Positions 14,401 to 27,084 of a stretch of DNA of 64,000 nt are shown piece after piece (position 1 is the first letter of the stretch; each line of letters starts with the position of its first letter). The notes under the pieces were generated by a model that was not told the DNA's origin, searched no databases, and saw nothing but the letters and a program-made list of their open reading frames with translations. Made by a program: the position numbers and the translations under genes. Origin of the DNA: Strongyloides papillosus (Eukaryota; Nematoda; Chromadorea; Rhabditida; Strongyloididae); the NCBI GenBank assembly GCA_005656395.1, contig SRSI01000050.1, forward strand, positions 2,976,001 through 3,040,000. The letters are read 5' to 3'.

Positions 14401-17400
14401 AGATAAGAGTTCTACAATTTCACCTTCTCTACTACTGAAAGCTGTAATTAACTTTGTTTCTTCATTGTAATCTATAGCCATGATACCAGCAAACATCTTC
14501 TTCAAGTGTTTCTGGAGACGAGTAATGTCTTTACTATTACCCATAATTTCCAACAAATCTTCATCACCAACGAAGTAGAATCTTGGGAATGAGGAGCGTT
14601 CTCTTTCCAAATATTCTCCTAAAGCTTTTTGGATCTTAGCAAGCATATCAGCAAGTCTTTCAAGGAGTCTTTGTGAACCTTGGATATGAACAACATCTAA
14701 AATACGTGGAGATTGTGCGACTTTTCTCATCAAAGCTAAGAACTCAGTTGATACGTTTCCGAAACGACCACTTTCAATTGGTAGCAATGAAGCGATATCA
14801 GCACTTCCACTGAATAATCCATCCAAGTAGACCCATCTTCTTTGAACATCAATCCAAACGTCGAACAAGGCATTAATTTTATTTAATTTCTCTTCCCATG
14901 ATAATGAGTCCTCTTCAAATTGTTTGTAGTATGGTGATAGTTTCATAGCGGCAAGGGAATTCATATGTTCCTTGAGCTTATTAAACAAATCATCCCATCC
15001 TTTAATTAATTTAGTTTTATTTTGATAATTAACCAATTCGACTTCGAAATCTTGCCAGAATTCACGGACCTGTTTCAAGAATTCTTCCAAAGCCATTTCT
15101 CCTTGAGCAACGAGAAGAATTTGTTTAATAACACTTTCATGTTTAACCAAATCAACATCCCATACTTGACCAAGTGTAAGATCTTGAACATTCCAATTAA
15201 CTCTCAATTCTTTCATAAGTTGTTTCCAGTGGCGATCTTTCAATGCATCTGATTTAAGATCAGCTACAATCATATTAACTTTAGTATAATTTTGTAATGA
15301 TCTCTTAGCATAATCATATGCTTCATATGAACGGAATTGCGATGGTAATTGTTTCATCTTCTCAAGAATATCATCCAAACCTTGTCTAATTTTACGTGGT
15401 TGTACAGATAACCATGTTTTTTCTTTCATTTCATCGACAGTCTCAAAGATAGGTGCAAGGGACTTCCAAACATTCTTCAAGTCGTTCAATTCTTCCATTG
15501 TAACATCTAAACCGTTTGGAATTGCACTCATCTTAGCACTTGAGGTTATCTCCAAAGCAGCTTTAGCTTTAACCATATTTTCTCTTTCCTCTCTTAATTT
15601 ATTTAATTTAGTTTCATAGGTTGCTAAGTTTTCAAGAGCCTCAGCTGGTTTTTGAGAACCATGGATAGGTTTGGCTTTGTTCCATTCCTCAAGGACGTCT
15701 TCAATTCTTTTCTCAACCAATTCATCTTCCTCTCTGATCTTTGATTGGAGATGAACAACTTGTGTTTGAATGGCAGTATCTTTTCTGAATAGAATATCAT
15801 TAAGTGCCTGATATTCACCTTCGACCTGTTCAACATACAACCAAGCCTGTGGGAATGAAAATCTTTGTTGTACGAGAAGTCTTTGACCATGTTGTAAACG
15901 TTCAACAGTCTCCTTACATCTCTTAGCTTCTTTCTTCAATTTTTGAACATATGTGATAAGTTGTACAGCGTCACTTGTTGTACCGGTATCAATAGATTGA
16001 CTTTCCAAATCATTTCTCCATCTATGAATCTCATCATAAAAGTCTTGCATTTCTTTTCCAAGTATATTTCCAAACTTCCTAATAACTTCTCTGTGCCAGA
16101 AGTCATACTTCATAGATACTTTTTGTTGAACTTTTGTATGATCAAAAATAAAACAGTTCTCTTCAAATTTAGGATCTTGTGAATCAACCTGATGACGTGA
16201 TTTTTTGATATCAACTAAAGCTTCCATCCATTTTGATAGATCTTTTCCAAGTTGTTCAAACAATACATCAGGTTGCATATCCCAAAGACCTTGGTATCTC
16301 ATCCATTCATTGATATGCTTTGTGGCATTTGAGATTACTTTATCAATTGTCTTGTAAGTATTAATTAAAACACTCATTTTACCAGGCATCTTCTTCAAAA
16401 CATGACGGTAAGTTCCATCATCATCGGTGTCTTTTTCTAACATTACTGTATACTTATTTGAAGTAATTCTTTGTTGTCCAATGATAACAGATTGCCATTT
16501 GTACAATTGATCATACAAGTTTGCTTTACATTGTTCTAATGATGGGTAAACTTGCATAACTTGTGAAGTCAATCTTAATTCAAGTTCCAATGGTCTGACA
16601 AATGGAATTAATTTACCAGCTTCTTTTGCATCTTCAAGATCTTCACGAGATTGACGAAGAACCAAATCCCATAGATTGATGGCCTCTTCAACACGGATAG
16701 CGAGTCTGTTCTCAATATCTTCATCGATTGTAGCAACCCAATGTTTTAAATTTGAATAACTTCCTAATGTCAACAAATCTATACCTTTTTGGACATCGTT
16801 AAGAAGATTTGTGAAATGATCAAATTCATAGGGACAAGTTGACAAATGATCCAAATTGATTTCTATCTGTGAGACAACATTAAGTAACTCGTCGACTTTT
16901 TCATTGTATTTAGTTATAGCTTCACTTAATTTCTGTGCATAAGGCTCAACTTTATAAGAATCCCATGTTAATGCAGAACCTTCCTCAATTAAACCGTGAA
17001 TTTCATTCTTATATGCAGCAACCAAAAGAGCGATCGAAGGTTTCAATGAAACTTTTTGATTGACACTATGGTAAGTACGAATAGAATCAATAATTGAGAC
17101 AGCAAAAGGGTAAACTAAATTAACATGATGTGTAGTTGAGGCGATTTTTAAAGGAATTCTAAAATTCATATGTTTTAAATTACGGACTTCATTGACGAGA
17201 GTAATAACATCAGTACTGAAGTTTACTTTCAAAACACTTTCGGTCTTATTATCATGAGTCTTCTTACTCTCAACAGCATACAACTTTCCACCAGTTGATG
17301 ATAAATCTTTATCTTTAACAGATTCAATATATTCGTTAAAAATGTCTTCACAGTTTAAGAGTTGCCTAAAGTTTTGACAATCAATCTTTAATGTCTTTCC

Positions 17401-19481
17401 ACCAATATGATTATCAGCAGACTGTCCAAGAACATTCTCGACTTTCTTCATCAGCATTTGTATTTGCCTATCTATTTGACGAACCCAAAGAATCTTTGCA
17501 GTACATGTTGGAAGATCCATCGTTGTTGCAATGTATGTAGCTCTTTGTTCAGCTAACTTGCTACCATATTTGTGTTTTAAATCTTGAATATCAGCTTTTA
17601 CTCGTTCAATAAGTTTATCCTGATACTGTTTTATGGCACCACGAATAGCGGGTCTGATGAAAAGGGCATTGTAACTTGAAAATATACCAAACATTTCAGA
17701 GGCATCCTTGGCACGATTTAATTGGTCACAAAGTTTACTGGCAATTTGGGTTTCAACTCTATCAATTATCTCTTCATAGTGTTTAATTGCTTCAAACCAC
17801 CTCTCTGAACCGTGTTCAGTTGTATCAATGGCGTCAACATTCTTTATCGTCTCATATGCATAATCAATTTGCCTAAGAACACCATTTTCACTGTTTGAAT
17901 CTGATGTTGGTGGTTTGTTCTCATCATTAGAATAAACTCCCATATTACCGAGTTTATCAGCTTGATATCTTAAAACTCTGTTAACAACATTTCTTAATTG
18001 TTCATGTTGTGTTCTTATTCTTTTGATTTCAGCAATTCTAAGTTCCAATTTCTTATGAGGTGGATTAACACGAAGATAACTTTTAGCATGTGCTGTTCCA
18101 TCTTCTCTTTTCTTCTTTGAAGCATCTCTTAAAATAGACATTATCCTAGCACATTCCTCCTCCCATGTTGAGAAGATTTTTTGACACTCATTATGAGTAT
18201 ACTCAACATCAGAAAACTTCATATGCATAAATGAACTATTACTAAGTACCTTCCTCATTTGCATATCCAAATCTCTGGAGATAACCTCAACGAGTTTATA
18301 AGCACGACTAATAGGGTACTTTGAATTTCTGAATTTTTTGAATTGGTTAAAAATTGATTGCAATGCACTATTAATGCTACTTAAATCCATAGCACTCATT
18401 AAGTCGTTTAGTGGTAAATCTTTCATAATCATATTATAATCGTTAACTAAAGCAAGGCGCTCCTTTAATCCAGTATCGGCATCAAATGACACTGTAGCAT
18501 GGAATCTCTTACCACTTTTTAGTGCTTCAAGTGTCAATACAACTTCTTCACTTTCTCTTTTTTGATTAACCTTCAATAGAGCACGTTCCATGTTGAGCCA
18601 AAAAGCTGTCTCTTGTAGTGAGGTTCCAGAAGCTGGGTCACGATCAAGTTTAGTGACTTTTTGGATTTCCTTAATCCACCTATTAACGCCATTTTGAAGT
18701 TGATTAAGATAGTTTGTATCGGAAATTTTGTCTTGTAAATCAGCAACAGTAGCCTTTCGATTTTGTTTCCGTGCCTTGTCTACAACTTCAGCAATAGTAG
18801 GATCAATAACCAGATCAATATCAGGAATTTCAATATTCTGTTTAAGGTGAAGTAAAGCAACCTCAACTTCACTTAAATTCTTTTCAACAGTTGGAGCAAA
18901 TTTATCTCCACCATCTCTTTCACCTCTACGAGCTTCATTGATGAATGATTTGAAGAATGGTGTTGTTATTTTCGAGATGTTAGCAAGCAAAGTTTCATAA
19001 GGATTTCCATCAGAGACAGTATTAACTCGTACCTGTTCAGCGATTGGTTTCTCAGTATCAATAACTGAACCCTTCTTAATAAAAACAATTGTTGATGTTT
19101 TCTCACCAATAAATACAACTTCTGATGCAATAGAAAATGCAACAACAAGTTTTTCCTCATCATCTCTATCGCTTTCTAAAGGAGAAAAGATATATAAACT
19201 TTTCCTAATAAACTACAATAAAACTAACCTTTATAAATAGTTCTATTGACAACTAGGACAGATTGATGTGCAGAACAAATAAATCTCCGTATAATTTCAT
19301 CAGACTGTTCTATGGCCGTCAAAATTTGTGGCATATTTTCATCTTTGCTATTCAAAAGGATACCTATCATATTAATAAGGAATTCAGTAAAATTAGAAAT
19401 ATCAACATTTTCAAGATTTGCAAAGGACTCTTCATGATTTAAGTTCCCATTTAGGATGGGTTCTTGATCAACATCGGTCAT
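5488..19481 (-). CDS. dhc-1: cytoplasmic dynein-1 heavy chain
   Basis: Two exons (19481-19229, 19175-5488), separated by a 53 bp intron, predict 4646 aa, the usual length for cytoplasmic dynein-1 heavy chain. The tail carries the diagnostic NQLQ.GVNRWI.EIQKVTKLDRDPASGT region. P-loops are GPAGTGKT at about 1887 (AAA1), GPSGTGKS at 2197 (AAA2), GPPGSGKT at 2607 (AAA3) and GVSGSGKT at 2950 (AAA4). The AAA1 Walker B region reads GAWGCFDEFNR. A coiled-coil stalk flanks the microtubule-binding domain at about 3320-3405. Dynein-1 is the minus-end-directed microtubule motor for retrograde transport, spindle positioning and mitosis. A Ser/Thr-rich insert lies between AAA2 and AAA3. The start ATG is one base behind a strong acceptor-like site. 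Confidence 0.98.
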
Positions 19482-20761
19482 CCTGAAAAAACAAAAGAAA
19501 ATATAAATAAAAATATATATTAATAACGCTAATTTTAAAACATATTTATGATCGAAGATGAGTCGTCATCAATATTTGACCTATGAAAAATATTTGTAGT
19601 TAGTGTTACATAATACATTCCAATGCGATATATATAATAGGGTATACACTTACAATAAAAAAAAACGATAATGTTGTATTGCTACATTTGGGAATATAAA
19701 AGATAAATTTATGGTTAGTACATTAAAAATAGATAAAAATAAGATCGTTAAAAAATAAAATAAGCAACATTTGATAGGAAATTATAATTACTCTTACTAC
19801 AAGAACATATTAATCTACTAAATCGAGATATTTGTCAAAAAGATTTATCTTAAAAAGCCACGAAGGCAGCCACTATTTTAAAATCGCACGACGATGACAA
19901 GGCAATTGTCCTCTCATAAGAAATATTTGTGCGCGTATTCTGTACGTACATTGGAGTTGCGTACACTTTAACACTATGAGTAAATATAGTAAAAATTCTT
20001 CAATAAAATTCAAAATTTGGGAAAATAAATTAATGATTTTTTGTGCAAAGAAATTTTTTTATATATCAAATAGAATAATATTATTTACTAGCATATAACA
20101 ATTCCCATTTATTCAAATTTTATTATCTTCCTTTTAGCAATAATCTCCAATTCTGTCAACATTGAGTTAGGAATTTCTAAAGTATTATTGAAATTATATG
20201 TTAGTTTACTTAACAAAGAGGGAACGTTTTTATGGTTTTTTTTGATAAATAATTTTTAAAATATAATTAAATGTTTTCATTGCACTTGTAAGTATCAATA
20301 TTTATTAACAGAATTCTTCTTATACTGTAAATTACATAGAGTTTTTATTTCAAATTTATTCTGTTGTTTGACGTTTGGTCTCTAATTTTGTAAGATGTTT
20401 TTTGTTAATTAATTAATAGTATTAAGGAAAACCGTTTTGAGGAATGTGTAAATTATTTTAAGAAGTTGATTCTTAACAACCGTTAACTGGCCTCACTTTC
20501 GCTTTCTTCCTCTCTTTATCGATAGATTGAATAAAATTTTTAAAGATAATTATGTATGTAGTGTCTTTAAATCATAAATTAATTTCCTAGAAAAGAAACC
20601 AAATAAGAGAATTGCAGTAAACTCAATTAATATTAAAATAAGTGTCCCTTTTTTATCACTTGCATTTTTTTCCACTAAACATCTCGACACGACAACCTGA
20701 AAAGCACATTTGTAAAGTATGTACTGAATTACAAAAACCTAATTATTTACATGTAATAAAG
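19482..20761. promoter_or_regulatory. divergent intergenic region between dhc-1 and RRP4 genes
   Basis: About 1.28 kb of AT-rich DNA lies between two divergent start codons. It must hold both promoters. I saw no open frame, RNA gene or repeat of note. The stretch at about 19855-19975 is less AT-rich than the rest. Confidence 0.5.
19483..19496 (-). promoter_or_regulatory. candidate spliced-leader acceptor of dhc-1
   Basis: On the minus strand a run of T ending in TTTTCAG stops one base before the dhc-1 start codon. In nematodes this layout is typical of SL trans-splicing. A cis intron in the 5' UTR is the alternative. Confidence 0.55.
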
Positions 20762-21718
20762 ATGAGTACAGCTATTTCATTAGGAGATTACGCGAAAACC
20801 AACATTCGTGAAGGAATACGACAACGTTCAGATAACCTTATTGTAGTGATACCAGGACAAAGGTTAAATCTTGACAACGATGACATCAGGTATTGTTTTA
20901 CACTCTTAACATCTCCATAAACTTTAATTTTTTATCTTTCCAGAGGAAGTGGTATTATCGATATCAACGGAGTTCCAGTTAGTACAGTTTGCGGAGTCTT
21001 AAACAAAGTCAACAAGTTAGTAAAAGTGAATCCTTATGGTGGTGTTTACAATGGTGAGGTGGGAGATGTTGTTGTTGGGCGTGTTGTTGAGGTCCAGCAA
21101 AGACGATGGAAATTAGATATCTCTTCAAGGCAGGAAGCATTACTGAATTTCACCAATTTCCAACTACCAGGAGTCAAAAATCAGAGGAGAAGTCTGAATG
21201 ATGAGTTAGCATTACAAAGTCTACTTGTTCGGGGTGACTTAATTTCTGGTGAAATACATTCAATATATTCAGATGGAACAATATTACTTCAGACGAGAAG
21301 TAGTAAATATGGTAAATTAGGTAAAGGGGTACTCGTTAAAGTTCCTTTCTACTTAGTTACTCGTTCAAAGACACATTTATTTAAGCATGAAAAAGGTGTA
21401 TCATTTGTATTTGGTTGTAATGGAAACATTTGGGTGTATCCCTGTGATCCTAAGAATAGTGATCTTGCTATTGGTTGGTCCTCTGATCCTCATAATAAGG
21501 TACCACGAGATTTGATGCTTGATACTATTCGTTTTGCAAATTGTGTTAGAATATTAGCTACTTACCACTTAGATATTAATGATTGGACGGTCTCTAAAGC
21601 TTACGAGTTCAGCCAAATTCATGATCTAAAGGATATCTCTTTACCTCCAGTAATTCACGATGTTGCTGTTAAAGTGTTAGAGGAAATGAAGAAGAATGGA
21701 ATGTTTAAGGATAGATAA
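20762..21718 (+). CDS. exos-2: RNA exosome cap subunit RRP4/EXOSC2
   Basis: Two exons (20762-20889, 20944-21718; 54 bp intron) give 300 aa. The protein aligns throughout with human EXOSC2: an N-terminal domain (VVIPGQRL), an S1 RNA-binding domain (GEVGDVVVGRVVEVQQRRWK), the DELA segment, LHTRS-like LLQTRSSKYGKLGKGV, and a KH-type domain with GCNGNIWVYP. RRP4 is one of three cap subunits of the nuclear and cytoplasmic 3'-5' exosome and guides RNA into the channel. The start ATG was chosen because the reading frame upstream of it shows no resemblance to the family. Confidence 0.93.
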
Positions 21719-21918
21719 CTATTTATCTTTTTGTTTTCTTTTTTTTTAATATTTTTTATTGTAAATAAAAAGCATTTATTTCGAGTTATTATTACATGTA
21801 AGAATAGAAAAGAAAAAGTTGATGGGCTTATAAACTTTTTTTATATTTATTAATACTGATCATCTATAAAGAATTTGTTGGCATTTAATGAATAAAAATA
21901 TGGATATTATAATACATC
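21719..21918. terminator. convergent 3' ends of RRP4 and Scratch-family genes
   Basis: Two hundred bases separate the stop codons. AATAAA on the plus strand is at 21764-21769 and on the minus strand (as TTTATT) at 21846-21851. Confidence 0.5.
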
Positions 21919-23307
21919 CTATTCTTTTCTTGACTTTGGACAAACTAATTCTTTGTGCTTGTTTAGATAACTTTTCAAGGCAAACATCTTTCCGCAACTG
22001 TCACATTTATGTTTCTTAATCCCTAAAATATAGGAATATTAGATAAATAAATCTTAGGGAAATATTAAAAAAGATTAAACTGTTGTTCTTAATGTTAATA
22101 TGCATGATTATAACAATTTACATAACTCCTAATAATCCCTATCAATGTTTCTCGAAGTTTTAAAGATTCTTCTACTAACCTGTATGTGTTATAATATGTG
22201 CCCTGAGATTGGAGCGATCACTAAACTTCTTTCCACAATGTGCACAACCAAAAGGTTTCTGTCCAGTGTGTGCCCTCATATGTCCTTGTAATAACCATGG
22301 TCTTGAAAAAACTTTATCACATACAGTACATTTATGTTGTGCTTTATGAGTAAGTAGGTGCATGGAAAGTGCCGGCATAGATACATAAACTCTATCACAA
22401 TGTGGACATTTTTTTGCATGCTCTGAATCTAATGATCTATGAGTTTGTTTGTGTCTTGAGAGATTAGATGATGTAGCATAACTTTTACCACACTCAGTAC
22501 AGACATGTTTAGAGGATGTACTGGCCTGTGAAGCAATCGAATCCGGAGACGTTGATTGGTATTTTTTCTTTTTACTTCTCCCATCAGTCATTAATAATGC
22601 ATCCATTGTATAACCGACAGTTTCAATGTTATTCTTTTCACCTATCTTGGATTCATTATTTGTTAAAGATAATTTTGGTGAATTAATATTATTTGAAACA
22701 TTTTTAATATTTTGTGATAATATATTTTGTATTGAGAAACTATTATGATTACTATTAGAAATCTAAAATAAGGAAAATGTTAAAAATGATTGAAATGTCA
22801 TGATATTTTGAGATATAATTATTCTTTTCCTTCCTGTTATAAGCAACAATACTTAAAATTTTAGGTATGGGTTATTAAGACGGTTATAATTGTTGCTTGG
22901 AGATTTTGATAAATCTTGGGTATAACTTACCTCTCTTGTAGTATCCGTTATTTCATGGTTTATAGGAGAATTAAAAATGAATGGTGGTGAGTCTATTTTT
23001 GGAGATAATTGTTTTTCCCCCGATATTGGAAATAAATTCTCAAGGTTTAGTTGGTTTGATAATAAATACAGTTGTAGAGCTATAAAATAATAACATTATA
23101 ATATGTTATTCTATTTTTCCTATAAAAAAACTTACAATAAAGTGAAGGTAATATTACATTATTGTTATTATTATTTAGCATTTGAAAAGATGATGGAAAA
23201 ATTGTATTACTAGTGGTGGTTTGATGGGTATTAGCATTACTTGAAAAATTGATATTGGCAGCAAAATTAGCAAGAACCTCATTCATTAATGGTTGTAAAT
23301 TATTCAT
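21919..23307 (-). CDS. scrt-1: Scratch/Snail-family C2H2 zinc-finger transcription factor
   Basis: Four exons (23307-23136, 23079-22931, 22762-22180, 22022-21919) join in phase to 335 aa. Five C2H2 fingers occupy about 195-328. Finger 1 ([21 protein letters not shown]), the RSLDS linker, [55 protein letters not shown] and [10 protein letters not shown] all match vertebrate and fly Scratch more closely than Snail or Slug. Scratch proteins are neuronal repressors that bind CAGGTG E-boxes. The N-terminus is Asn/Ser-rich and lacks the SNAG motif (MPRSFLVKK type) found in most relatives. The last finger is alone in the final 104 bp exon. An in-frame stop lies upstream of the ATG, and an acceptor-like TATACAG at 23348-23354 may be the trans-splice site. 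Confidence 0.9.
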
Positions 23308-25419
23308 ATCAAATTGAAATATTTCAAAAATAATAATGTTTATTTATCTGTATATAAAAATGAGCTAACTGTTGGTGTTATTCAACATTATGCTTCTATC
23401 AACTCCACCCATTTCCTTATTCGGATGGCCAATGAAATTGTACTTGGTATGTTTAATTGAAACGTTAAAAGGCGTGACATTTTTATGGATATTAAAAAGT
23501 TGTGCCATGACAAATTGAATGATCTCTACCACAAACCGATTGCATAACTGAAATACTAATCGCGAAAGGCCATTTTCAGCTGTTTTTAAAAATATTGTAT
23601 AATCATATGATGTGTGAAGAATCATCTTATCTTAACAACCATGATATTACTTCTCTCTTTTTTTGCCAATAATGGAAAGCACATGATAATATACTGACAA
23701 ATGGGCTTCCAAATAACTTGTTCATATTTTTTAACAACAAACAACATTAAAATAAAATTATATTCATGATACCACTTTAATCTCTATTATGTAAACCTTT
23801 ATTGGATTATGTAATCAAGGTATGATCCTATACTTATAAACAATTACATCTGCCTAATATTAACTTTAATAACATGAAAATATCATCTTAATTAGCAGGT
23901 CAACAACAGGTCATCAGCTGGATATGAAAATGCTTAAGTATCTTTTTGATTAATAAAATTCATGTAATTCTTCTCCCTAAAAGTGGATATCAGTTACGCC
24001 ATTGAAATACAAATCGTAAAAGTACAAGTACCTCTTTGGATAGTTAGTTGATATTGTAGAAGTCTCCTTTTTTAAATTTAATTATAAATGTTTCTAAATT
24101 ATTTCTTTGAAAAAATTATAAGAAACATAAAGATATAATAAATAATTTTTTTGGTATACTTACAATGGCATAACCTTATAAGGAAGTGCCTAAAGTTCAA
24201 CGGAAGTTCTTAAAAGTTCATATTCATCAAATTGCTTAATATCACCTGCTCAACCTAATTAATCCACTAAACTATTTGCAATTTTAAATTACTTTTTTAA
24301 CACAGATTTAATCTTACGCAATATGGCACCTAAAACAATCAGTTGCAAATTAACCGGATATGTGATGTTGTTTAACGTAGTGATTATCATTTTTACTCCC
24401 AATTACATCTGCCATCTATTTACAAAAGCTGTTGTTTTATGCCATTTTTTATCAAAAAAAATTTGTAATAACCACCATACTAACATATTTTACTTATATT
24501 AAAACTTTCTAAAAATGTTATAATCCAAATAAATCTTATTAATAAATCATTTTTTATTTAAAACCAGCAGGAGTTGTTAAAAATTGCCGATACTTATGTA
24601 ATCCTTATAAACCCTATTGTTTTCCTTAATTAAATGCGACTTTTCGGCATCTAACCTCAAAAAGGCAAATTCTATAACCACACTTTTTGTCATGATGTAA
24701 TCTGGATGAATTAAAATATCAAAATATAAATGATGAATGTGATATAACATATGGGTTTTTAAATTCCCTTTTCCTCATATGAACTTATTTCAACTCATTT
24801 ATCTAATGCCGAGTATCTTTATTAGCTGATGCATGTTTATACTAATGAGTTAATGTTACACCAGAAGGTGCTATCCATTTAGCAGATCATTATTAAATGC
24901 CATAAATGGTCAATGGGTGTCATGATTGAAGCTTGTTTATCTAATAAAGTATTTATCTATAACCATGTTGTGTAATAATGAAAATAATGAGCCTTTTATT
25001 AATTTAATTGTTATATCAAGTGCCTGTCAAAAAGTTAAGAGCTTCAAATAGGACTTTTAAAAATATTTATATATTGTATTGATGGGTGATCAAGTTTATT
25101 GTTTCCATGAGATAGTCAACATACTTATTATCTATAAACTTTTAATAAATCTTGACAATATATATACTTTTCCTATACTATTAAAACCTCTTTTGGGAAT
25201 TCATTAAGTATGATGAACTGTTAATGTCTTGAACGACAAGTTTAAAATCTCACATCATTAACATATAATAGAGTGGATGGAAATATTTGATATTAATTTG
25301 ATAAGATTTTGAATAATTGTCAGAGATAATGGAAATTTTATTTTGATTTTTTCATAATATTCAAATTTGGTATATATAAATTTTATAAAATAATTAAGAA
25401 ATACTCAATCTATAAGAAA
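23308..25419. promoter_or_regulatory. 2.1 kb intergenic region upstream of Scratch-family and secreted-protein genes
   Basis: No gene was found here. It carries several E-boxes: CAGCTG at 23915-23920, CAACAGGT at 23904-23911, and CACCTG (CAGGTG on the other strand) at 24243-24248. An exact 14-base direct repeat, CAATTACATCTGCC, occurs at 23841-23854 and 24400-24413. Part of it (23365-23625) is less AT-rich than typical spacer. Regulatory function is inference. Confidence 0.4.
25373..25380 (+). promoter_or_regulatory. TATA box of small secreted protein gene
   Basis: TATATAAA lies 40 bases before the start codon at 25420, which leaves a very short 5' UTR of about 10-15 bases. I did not notice an equally well-placed TATA box before the other genes here. 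Confidence 0.55.
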
Positions 25420-25884
25420 ATGTTTCTTATCATCGTTTTGTTAATCATTCTTGGAGCTATCTACTGTTTAGCCAATGATCCATCAACCTTAAAAAAGCTT
25501 AGAGAGCTTTCAGCTCAACCAGCTGGTAACGATACAAAAGTTAACACCTCAAATAGATTACCAGTAAGAAGTATCAGAAAGGAAACCAGCACAAGAACTG
25601 CTCTCCTTGAGGAAACCCAAAAATCAAAAAGAACTGATGCCCCAGAAGCAGCACCATCAGCCTCAACAGAAGCTTTAAAAAAAGAGGTTGAAAACATCGA
25701 TGCTACAACACCTAATACTGCTATTCATGTGTAATTTACCTAAACTCTATGTAAATTATCTAATTATTATGTATTTTGTAGTAGTGATACAAAAGAACAT
25801 GTATCAAAAGAACAAACTTCAGGAAGGATTAATTTAAAAGATCACCATAAACGACATTCGACTAATCATCCTTCAACTAACTAA
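25420..25884 (+). CDS. small secreted protein, unrecognised family
   Basis: Exon 1 (25420-25730) and exon 2 (25782-25884) join across a 51 bp intron to give 137 aa. Without splicing the frame stops one codon later at TAA, giving 104 aa. The spliced form is preferred because donor, acceptor and phase agree and the second exon stays open. The N-terminus is a clear signal peptide (MFLIIVLLIILGAIYCLA, cleavage likely near residue 18). The mature part is polar, with no cysteine, rich in Thr, Ser, Lys and Glu, and ends in a His/Lys/Arg-rich tail (DHHKRH). I recognise no domain. The TATA box and secretion signal suggest a strongly expressed, tissue-specific product, which is inference. Confidence 0.7.
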
Positions 25885-25974
25885 ATTTCTATAAAATATT
25901 AATATTATAAGTAGTAAGATTTTTTTTTATTTCTAAAAATAAAATTTAACAAAAAAAATGCATTCATTAGTTTG

Positions 25975-26706
<732 letters not shown>

Positions 26707-27084
26707 ATTTACAATAAAAAAATAAGTAAATTCTAACAATTAGCAATTTTACCTACATTTAAATGATACGTATTATACCAACTTTTGTCTTGTGAGGAAA
26801 GGTGTGTTGTGATCTAACAAATGGCGTTTTTAGCGGGCAATATTGTGTACATGCCATTGCATTATTGAGCACAGTTTCCTTCAATATTAAAACGCAGAAA
26901 TACCAACAAAATGATAAGAAAACAAGATTTATTTATAGATTTATACAATTACTACATGAATTTAAGTAAAATTATTTTCATTTGGACTGAAAATGTGGCA
27001 CTTTTTTTTGAATTAACGAATGTATGTATATTATTTACAATGATTAAGTAAATATTTTTATGAAATGTACAATATTGTTTTTGG
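26707..27084. other. spacer between CFIm25 start and Cas-like gene end
   Basis: This 378 bp stretch would contain the CFIm25 promoter and the 3' UTR of the Cas-like gene. It includes a less AT-rich patch at about 26785-26885. No other structure was seen. Confidence 0.4.

Noticed and set aside
23365..23625. 86-codon minus-strand frame just upstream of the Scratch-family gene
   Set aside because: It is less AT-rich than spacer, but it has no recognised similarity, no donor connecting it to the Scratch exons, and an in-frame stop precedes the Scratch start. Kept as possible regulatory DNA only.
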